From assembly GCA_030039715.1 (NCBI GenBank), contig JASHVA010000001.1, positions 1 to 6,729 on the forward strand: a stretch of DNA of 6,729 bases, read 5' to 3'. The DNA is from Thermoplasmata archaeon (GTDB lineage: Archaea > Thermoplasmatota > Thermoplasmata > Lutacidiplasmatales > UBA184). The position numbers and the translations under genes were made by a program. Of this stretch, positions 1-4,591 are shown in pieces. Each line of letters opens with the position of its first letter. Position 1 is the first letter of the stretch. The notes beneath the pieces are model-generated. The model saw only the letters and a program-made list of their open reading frames with translations. It was not told the DNA's origin and did no database searches.

Positions 1-1230
1 GAGCTCCTCCCGCTCGACTCGCTCGACGCGGTGGTCGTGACGCACGCCCACCTCGACCACTGTGGGCTCGTTCCGGTCCTCCTCAAGTACGGGTACAAGG
101 GGCCGATCTTCTGCACCGCCCCGACGCGCGACCTCATGACGCTCATGCTCCTCGACGCGATCAAGGTCGTCAACCAGGAGGCCCGACGCGGCCTCTACGA
201 CTCGGCGAACGTCCGCGAGCTCGTCTGGAGGACGATCCCGCTGCGCTGGGGGGAGACGACCGACATCGCTCCCGACATCCGTCTCACGATGCACAACGCG
301 GGCCACATCCTCGGCTCGTCGATCTGCCACTTCCACCTCGGGGACGGCGACCACAACCTCGCCTACTCCGGGGACATCAAGTTCGAGCGGAGCTGGCTCT
401 TCAACCCCGCCACGAACCGGTTCCCCCGGCTCGAGACCCTCGTCCTCGAGTCGACGTACGGCGGCTACCGAGACATCCAACCGAGCCGCCAGCAGGCGAC
501 CGAGCAGTTCAGCGAGCTCGCGACGAAGATCCTCTCCCGGAACGGCCACCTGGTCGTCCCGGTCTTCGCGGTGGGCCGCTCGCAGGAGGTGATGCTCGTC
601 CTCGAGGAGCGGATGCGCGAGGGGAAGATCCCGCGCGTTCCGGTCTACCTCGACGGGATGATCTTCGAGGCGACGGCGATCCATACCGCCTACCCCGAGT
701 TCCTCAACAGCCAGCTCCGCACGCAGATCTTCCAGCAGGGCGACAACCCGTTCCTCTCCGACGTCTTCCGCCGCGTCGACTCCTCCGCGATGCGGATCGG
801 CATCGTCGACTCGAAGGAGCCGTGCATCGTCCTCGCCACCTCGGGGATGATGAGCGGCGGGCCGGTGATGGAGTACTTCCGGGGCTGGGCGCCCGACGAG
901 AAGAACGGCCTCCTGTTCGTGGGGTACCAGGCCGAGGGCACGTTCGGCAAGCGCCTCCAGCGGGGGCTCTCCGAGGCGTCGTTCGTCGACGGACCCCGCC
1001 AGGCGTCCGTGCCGGTCCGCCTCGAGATCGCGACGATCGAAGGGTTCTCGGGTCACTCGGACCGAGTGCAGCTGATGAACTACGTCGCCTCGCTCGACCC
1101 GCGACCGCGGACGATCATCCTAAACCACGGCGAGGAGTCGAAGACGATCGACCTCTCCTCGAGCCTCCACAAGCGGTTCAACCTCGAGTCGCGCGCCCCG
1201 TACAACCTCGAGGCGATCCGAGTCCTGTGA
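1..1230 (+). CDS. fttA: FttA / aCPSF1, archaeal transcription-termination ribonuclease (5'-truncated by the window edge)
   Basis: This is the C-terminal ~409 codons of the archaeal cleavage/polyadenylation-factor homologue. That family is known to cut nascent RNA at U-rich 3' ends and terminate transcription, using a zinc metallo-beta-lactamase fold with a beta-CASP insert. Seen here: HAHLDH at 43-60, the GHILGSS histidine at 304, the SGDIK aspartate at 373, beta-CASP ESTYGG with Glu at 448, PVFAVGRSQE from 559, GFSGHSD with His at 1054, and the LNHGEE histidine at 1126. These are the expected metal-ligand and beta-CASP motifs, so the nuclease should be active. The reading frame is open back to base 1, so the GTG at 31 is not the start. 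The N-terminal KH domains expected for the family would lie upstream. It ends at TGA, 100 bases before the next gene, which has its own promoter. A bacterial-type RNase J is less likely: spacing and the STYGG/GFSGHSD forms fit aCPSF1. Identity is confident; completeness cannot be judged. Confidence 0.94.
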   Translation, partial: ELLPLDSLDAVVVTHAHLDHCGLVPVLLKYGYKGPIFCTAPTRDLMTLMLLDAIKVVNQEARRGLYDSANVRELVWRTIPLRWGETTDIAPDIRLTMHNAGHILGSSICHFHLGDGDHNLAYSGDIKFERSWLFNPATNRFPRLETLVLESTYGGYRDIQPSRQQATEQFSELATKILSRNGHLVVPVFAVGRSQEVMLVLEERMREGKIPRVPVYLDGMIFEATAIHTAYPEFLNSQLRTQIFQQGDNPFLSDVFRRVDSSAMRIGIVDSKEPCIVLATSGMMSGGPVMEYFRGWAPDEKNGLLFVGYQAEGTFGKRLQRGLSEASFVDGPRQASVPVRLEIATIEGFSGHSDRVQLMNYVASLDPRPRTIILNHGEESKTIDLSSSLHKRFNLESRAPYNLEAIRVL

Positions 1231-1250
1231 GGGCCTCGGACGGCTTGCGC

Positions 1251-1274
1251 ATAAAACGAGACGAAACGATTTAT
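1251..1274. repeat. Imperfect inverted repeat overlapping the BRE/TATA region
   Basis: ATAAAACG (1251-1258) and CGATTTAT (1267-1274) are inverted copies matching at 7 of 8 positions, with an 8-base spacer. The right arm includes most of the TATA element. Such placement is what a repressor operator would look like, but part of the match is simply the AT-rich promoter itself, so a regulatory role is only a possibility. Confidence 0.35.
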
Positions 1275-1300
1275 AGCCGCGGACCGCCGGAGATTTAGAG
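1262..1300 (+). promoter_or_regulatory. Archaeal BRE/TATA promoter for the phosphodiesterase gene
   Basis: In a very GC-rich background, TTTATA stands at 1270-1275, preceded by a purine-rich CGAAACG (1262-1268) suitable as a BRE. The usual archaeal TATA-to-start spacing of about 25 bases puts transcription start near 1297-1300. This leaves a leader of about 30 bases before ATG 1331. The placement between fttA and the next gene supports a real promoter; the exact start site is inferred. Confidence 0.65.
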
Positions 1301-1310
1301 CGGTTCCGCT
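1299..1310. repeat. Short inverted repeat at the predicted transcription start
   Basis: AGCGG and CCGCT form 5-base inverted arms around a central TT, right at the predicted start of the transcript. It could be an operator half-site pair or a tiny 5' leader hairpin. In DNA this GC-rich a 5-base match can arise by chance. Confidence 0.25.
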
Positions 1311-1330
1311 TGGCCCTGGGAACCGAATCG

Positions 1331-2833
1331 ATGGCAACTCCCTCCCGGCGTTTCCTCATCCTCGGCCTCGACGGCGGGACGTTCGACCTCCTCGACCCGT
1401 TGATGGCCGCCGGGGAGCTCCCGTTCCTTCAGTCGATGGTCTCGCGCGGCGTGCGCGCTCCGCTCACGTCCGTCTATCCCGCGAAGACGATCCCGGCATG
1501 GTACTCGTTCGCGACGGGCCGGGACCCGGGCGAACTCGGGATCTACGGCTTCACCGAGCCGACCGCCGAGCCCGGCCGCTCGAAGCTCGTCGCCACGTTC
1601 CGCCCGACCGAGGCGATGTGGGACCGCCTGAGCCGCCAGGGCCGCAAGGTCGGCGTCGTCAACTTCCCGCTGCTCGCCGGCTATCCCCTCCACGGATTCG
1701 TCGTGCCGGGGATGTTCAGCCAGCGGTCGGTGACCTATCCGCGCGAACTCTCCGCCGAGATCGAGGGGACCCTCGGCGCCCCGTACCCCCCCGAGCTCCC
1801 CACGTATCGGGAGTCGGAGCGGGCCGAGTGGCTCGGCGAAGCGAGAGAGTACATCGTGCGCCGGGGGCGGACCGCGGCGTCGCTCGCGCGCCGGTACGCG
1901 CCCGACTTCCTCTTCACGCTGTTCCGGGAGACCGACCGGGTCGAGCACCAGTTCTGGCCCGAGCTCAATCGGCCCGTCGCGGAGATCCCCGAGGACCTGC
2001 GTCAGTTCTGGCGCACGGTGGACGCCGCTTGCCGTGAGGTCGACTCGGCGTTCCGCGCGAGCGGCGGGCCGGCCGTCACGCTGGTCGTGAGCGACCACGG
2101 GCACGGCGCGATCCAGTCGGACTTCCTCACGAATCGATGGCTCGAGAACGAGGGATACCTCGTCTTCCGCGGGGACGCCGACTTCTCGGGACGGAACCTC
2201 CTCGCCCGGATGATCCTCTGGTCGCAGCGGCTCGGCCTCGGCCGGCTGCTCGCCAAACCGGTCGCGAACGTCCTGCGCGGCGGGCGGGCCGAGTCGATCT
2301 CGCACCTCCTGAGCGGAGCCGCCTCGTTCGAGGAGGTCGCGGAGCGGATCGACTGGAAGCGGACGGTCGCCTACTCCTACCCGGTCCCGGAGGGGATCTA
2401 CCTCAATCTCCGCAACCCCGAGCTCTCGGGCGAGCGTCGCGAGGCGGTCGTCGCCGAGATCCGCCGTCGCCTCGAGGCGTATCCGGAGGCGCACATCGAG
2501 GTCCTCGAACCGCGCTCGATCTACCACGGCCGCGTCCTCGGACGGGCCCCCGAGCTCCTGATCCGGGTCGACGAGATGCGCACCGAGCCCCGGATGGACT
2601 TCGGCTACCCGGACCCCCTGATCCGGGAGCGGCCCGAGTTCTTCTACGGCTGCGGCACGCACCGGATGGACGGGATCCTGATCGGCGCGGGCGACGGTGT
2701 CGCCCCCGCGTCCGGCGGGGAACCGCTGAGCCTGCTCGACATCGCGCCGACCGTCCTCGAAGGGATGGGCGTCCCCGCGCCCCCGGGCCTCGCGGGCCGG
2801 TCGTTCGGCCGACGCCTCGGGCTCGCGGCGTGA
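1331..2833 (+). CDS. Alkaline-phosphatase-superfamily phosphodiesterase/phosphohydrolase (NPP-like)
   Basis: A 500-aa two-metal hydrolase of the type I phosphodiesterase/nucleotide pyrophosphatase group (archaeal COG3379-like). The complete metal set is visible: Asp14 (GLDGG), nucleophile Thr53 (AKTIPAW), Asp202 and His206 (TDRVEH), Asp255-His256 (SDHGHG) and His444 (GCGTHRMDG). Their order and the D-xxx-H and DH spacings match NPP enzymes. The tail LLDIAPTVLEGMG (468-480) is typical of the superfamily. Thr rather than Ser as nucleophile fits a phosphodiesterase or phosphohydrolase. The substrate cannot be read from sequence. There is no signal peptide or membrane span, so it is probably cytosolic. 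I chose ATG 1331, six residues before the conserved RRFLILGLDGG strand. An in-frame TTG at 1310 would add seven unconserved residues and leave almost no leader after the predicted start site. No strong Shine-Dalgarno sequence is present. It is followed after 50 bases by a glycosyltransferase-like gene, suggesting a role in glycan, nucleotide-sugar or lipid-linked phosphate metabolism (inference). Confidence 0.9.
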   Translation: MATPSRRFLILGLDGGTFDLLDPLMAAGELPFLQSMVSRGVRAPLTSVYPAKTIPAWYSFATGRDPGELGIYGFTEPTAEPGRSKLVATFRPTEAMWDRLSRQGRKVGVVNFPLLAGYPLHGFVVPGMFSQRSVTYPRELSAEIEGTLGAPYPPELPTYRESERAEWLGEAREYIVRRGRTAASLARRYAPDFLFTLFRETDRVEHQFWPELNRPVAEIPEDLRQFWRTVDAACREVDSAFRASGGPAVTLVVSDHGHGAIQSDFLTNRWLENEGYLVFRGDADFSGRNLLARMILWSQRLGLGRLLAKPVANVLRGGRAESISHLLSGAASFEEVAERIDWKRTVAYSYPVPEGIYLNLRNPELSGERREAVVAEIRRRLEAYPEAHIEVLEPRSIYHGRVLGRAPELLIRVDEMRTEPRMDFGYPDPLIRERPEFFYGCGTHRMDGILIGAGDGVAPASGGEPLSLLDIAPTVLEGMGVPAPPGLAGRSFGRRLGLAA

Positions 2834-2851
2834 ACGACCCGCCGACCCCAA

Positions 2852-2860
2852 CGTTTTTCG
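2852..2860 (+). promoter_or_regulatory. T-tract between phosphodiesterase and glycosyltransferase genes: possible terminator or TATA-like element
   Basis: CGTTTTTCG, with five T at 2854-2858, is the only AT-rich spot in the 50-base gap. Archaeal termination by FttA/RNA polymerase uses U-rich RNA, so it may end the upstream transcript. It also lies about 28 bases before ATG 2884, the spacing expected for a TATA-like element driving a leaderless mRNA, and no Shine-Dalgarno sequence precedes that ATG. The two readings are not exclusive, and the signal is weak. Confidence 0.35.
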
Positions 2861-2883
2861 GCGAGGGCCGCTAGCCGCCGGCG

Positions 2884-4032
2884 ATGGCGTCCCGGACGGT
2901 CGACGTCGTCGCCGCCGGGCCGGCGTCCTCCGACCCGTACGACCCGGCCGCCCCCGCCTGGGCGCTCGCCGCGGCCCTGGCCGCGGGCGGGGACTCGGTC
3001 GCGGTGCTGCACCCCGAGGGTCCCGCCGGTGCAGTGGCGCCCGCCGGGCTCTCCGACGTGCCGGTCGACGTTCCCGTCCGGCGACCCGGCGCCGCGGTCG
3101 AGAGCGCCGGCTACGCCTCCGCGGCCGCACGGCGGATCCGCTCGACCGCGGAGCTCGTCCTCCGCGACCCCGCGGGGCTCGGCCGGCTCGGCCTTCGACG
3201 CGGGGCCGGACGGGGACCGGTGCTGGCGGGGTTCGTCCACGAGGTCGAGCTCACGGCGTACGACCGAGAACGAGGGAGCCGCTCGCGGACCGGCGTCCGC
3301 GACCGGCTCGATCATTGGCTCGACCGCCGCTCGGTCCGCCGCCTCGAGGCGGCATCGCTCGGCGAGGCGGACCGGCTCTTCTACGACGCTCCCGGCGCCC
3401 CGGCCGAGGTCGGCCGAGCCTACGGGATCCCCGAGCGAAAATTTCGGGCGGCGATGCCGGCGGTCGCCGGGCCGCCCGAACTCCCATCCCGCGAGGAGTC
3501 CCGCGCGAGCTTCCGCGTGCCGGCCGATGTTCCCGTCGTCGCGCTGCTCGCTCCGTCCGACCGGCCCGAGCCGGCCGGCGCGGACCTCGCGCGCGAGGCG
3601 TTCCGGCGAGTCCGCTCGTTCTTCCCGGGGGCGCGCCTGGTGGTCGCCGGCGCGACGGTCCCGGCCGACTCGGGCGTGGCGGTCGCCCCGTCGCGCGACC
3701 TCGCCACGTTCTCCCGGGCGATCTCGGCGGCGGACGTCGTCGTCGCCCCGCGCCGTGCGCCGGGCTTCGACCCCGGCCTCGTCCTCGCCCTCCGGGCCGG
3801 TCGGGCGGCGATCGTCGGCCCGGCCGTCCGCTTTCCGCTCGATCCGGCGGGCGCCGTGCGGGCGGTCCCGACGGACGACCCGGGCGAACTCGCCTCCGTG
3901 CTCGCGGAACTGCTCGCGGACCCGGCCGCGCGCCGCGAGCTCGGCCTCGCCGCCGCCCGGTACGCCGCACCGTTCGATCCCGAGCGCGTCCGGGACGTCG
4001 TGCTCGCCGCCACGGCGGTCGGGGCCGGTTGA
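2884..4032 (+). CDS. GT-B (GT4-like) glycosyltransferase family protein with degenerate catalytic motif
   Basis: A 382-aa protein laid out like a two-Rossmann-domain GT-B glycosyltransferase. The N-terminal half (about 5-165) opens with an alternating strand and an Ala-rich helix ending in GGDSVAVLHP, as in GT4 acceptor domains. The segment YGIPERKF precedes the domain junction. The C-terminal half (about 215-375) has VVALLAPSDRP, the helix AREAFRRVRSFFPGARLVVAG, SAADVVVAPRR, and the closing ELLADPAARRELGLAAARYA typical of GT4 C-termini. The donor-site EX7E motif is altered: PGFDPGLVL has Pro293 and Leu301 where the two Glu normally stand. The lysine of the usual GRxxxxK loop is also not evident after Asp226-Arg227. 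It may be a diverged active enzyme, a partner subunit or a non-catalytic relic. ATG 2884 has no ribosome-binding site, which fits a leaderless mRNA. Local GC is higher than in fttA. It has no signal peptide or obvious membrane span and converges on the nuclease gene with a 4-base gap. Confidence 0.7.
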   Translation: MASRTVDVVAAGPASSDPYDPAAPAWALAAALAAGGDSVAVLHPEGPAGAVAPAGLSDVPVDVPVRRPGAAVESAGYASAAARRIRSTAELVLRDPAGLGRLGLRRGAGRGPVLAGFVHEVELTAYDRERGSRSRTGVRDRLDHWLDRRSVRRLEAASLGEADRLFYDAPGAPAEVGRAYGIPERKFRAAMPAVAGPPELPSREESRASFRVPADVPVVALLAPSDRPEPAGADLAREAFRRVRSFFPGARLVVAGATVPADSGVAVAPSRDLATFSRAISAADVVVAPRRAPGFDPGLVLALRAGRAAIVGPAVRFPLDPAGAVRAVPTDDPGELASVLAELLADPAARRELGLAAARYAAPFDPERVRDVVLAATAVGAG

Positions 4033-4036
4033 CGGT

Positions 4037-4591
4037 TCACGGGAGCGGCTCGTCGAGCCGCCACTCCCGGAACCCCCGGCCTCCCGACGCACGGCGGACC
4101 TCCCGAACGACCCCCTCCCACGGGATCGACTCGGGGACCGTCCCGGCCTCGAGCGCGTCGAGGAGGCGAAGGAACCGGGCCCGGAGCTCGGCGAACGGGT
4201 CGTCCCCGCCGGGCTCCGCCCACGGCCGCGCGGCGCGCACGACCGTGACGCCGGTACCGCGCCGCGCCCACCAGACGCCGACCGGGGCGGCCCGGCCCGC
4301 GGCGGTGGCGTGCGCGAGCCGCCAGGCCGCCCGCTCCGAGGCGAGCACGACCGCGACCCAGTTCCCCCAGGCGCGGCGCCGGAGCGCCTGCTCCAGCACG
4401 GTGCGGGTCCCCGCGACCTTCGCCTCGACGAGCCCGACCTCCGCACCCCGCCGGGCGACCAGGTCGAAGTAGTCGCGCCCGTCGGGGTTCACCCAGACGC
4501 GGAATCCGTCGGCCTCGAGGTGGCGGCGCGCCGCGGCGACGATCTCCGACTCGCGCGGCCGGCGCGAGCGGGCGCCGACCGGCGCGCTCAC
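4037..4591 (-). CDS. Putative PD-(D/E)XK nuclease, translationally coupled to mutL
   Basis: I do not recognise the family by name. The 184-aa protein has the core layout of a PD-(D/E)XK nuclease: helix RESEIVAAARRHLEADGF with Glu16, a strand, then YFDLVARR with Asp43, strand GLVEAK with Glu56 and Lys58, and a helix with Gln68 resembling the RecB-type motif IV glutamine. The D-x12-ExK spacing is normal for the fold, so metal-dependent DNA (or RNA) cleavage is a fair inference. After the core, a Trp-rich strand (AWGNWVAVVLAS, 74-85) and a C-terminal helical part with ARFLRLLDALEAGTVP (about 134-150) could mediate contacts. The GTG start is fixed by a 4-base GTGA overlap with the mutL stop, so it is very likely cotranslated with MutL and may work on nicked or mismatched DNA. 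MutH shares this fold, but I see no MutH-specific sequence, and the neighbouring MutL has its own nicking motif. Alternatives are a Holliday-junction-resolvase-like or restriction-type enzyme that merely shares the operon. No signal peptide. Confidence 0.72.
   Translation of the reverse strand: MSAPVGARSRRPRESEIVAAARRHLEADGFRVWVNPDGRDYFDLVARRGAEVGLVEAKVAGTRTVLEQALRRRAWGNWVAVVLASERAAWRLAHATAAGRAAPVGVWWARRGTGVTVVRAARPWAEPGGDDPFAELRARFLRLLDALEAGTVPESIPWEGVVREVRRASGGRGFREWRLDEPLP
4041..4068. terminator. Hairpin-capable inverted repeat at the convergent gene ends
   Basis: GCGGCTCG (4045-4052) and CGAGCCGC (4054-4061) are exact inverted copies around one T. Outer arms GGGA (4041-4044) and TCCC (4065-4068) can extend the stem across a CAC bulge. 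It lies inside the last codons of the minus-strand nuclease and 8 bases past the stop of the plus-strand glycosyltransferase-like gene. It could slow polymerase from either side, but there is no T-tract and archaeal termination does not depend on hairpins, so the role is speculative. Confidence 0.25.
4588..4591 (-). promoter_or_regulatory. mutL stop / nuclease start overlap (GTGA)
   Basis: Read on the minus strand, GTG (4591-4589) starts the nuclease and TGA (4590-4588) stops mutL. The 4-base overlap with a non-ATG start and no clear Shine-Dalgarno sequence points to translational coupling by terminating ribosomes. Confidence 0.8.

Noticed and set aside
31..33. GTG as the start of the first gene
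   Set aside because: The frame is open to base 1 and the residues before it (SLDAVVVTHAH) belong to the conserved beta-lactamase strand, so the true start is upstream of the window.
1310..1312. TTG as the start of the phosphodiesterase
   Set aside because: ATG 1331 lies closer to the conserved N-terminus and leaves a reasonable leader after the predicted transcription start; the extra seven residues show no family similarity.
1295..3130. Long minus-strand open frame of about 611 codons opposite the phosphodiesterase gene
   Set aside because: It lies antisense to a gene with a complete metal site, reads as low-complexity Arg/Pro/Glu-rich protein with no family motif, and is explained by the scarcity of stop codons in GC-rich DNA.
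2644..4446. Minus-strand open frame of about 600 codons spanning three genes
   Set aside because: It crosses the ends of the phosphodiesterase and nuclease genes, shows Arg/Gly/Ser/Pro-rich composition and no recognisable domain, so it is a shadow frame.
4037..4591. Assigning the small nuclease as MutH or NucS/EndoMS
   Set aside because: Only the generic PD-(D/E)XK core is visible; I see no sequence specific to either family, and MutL here has its own nicking motif.
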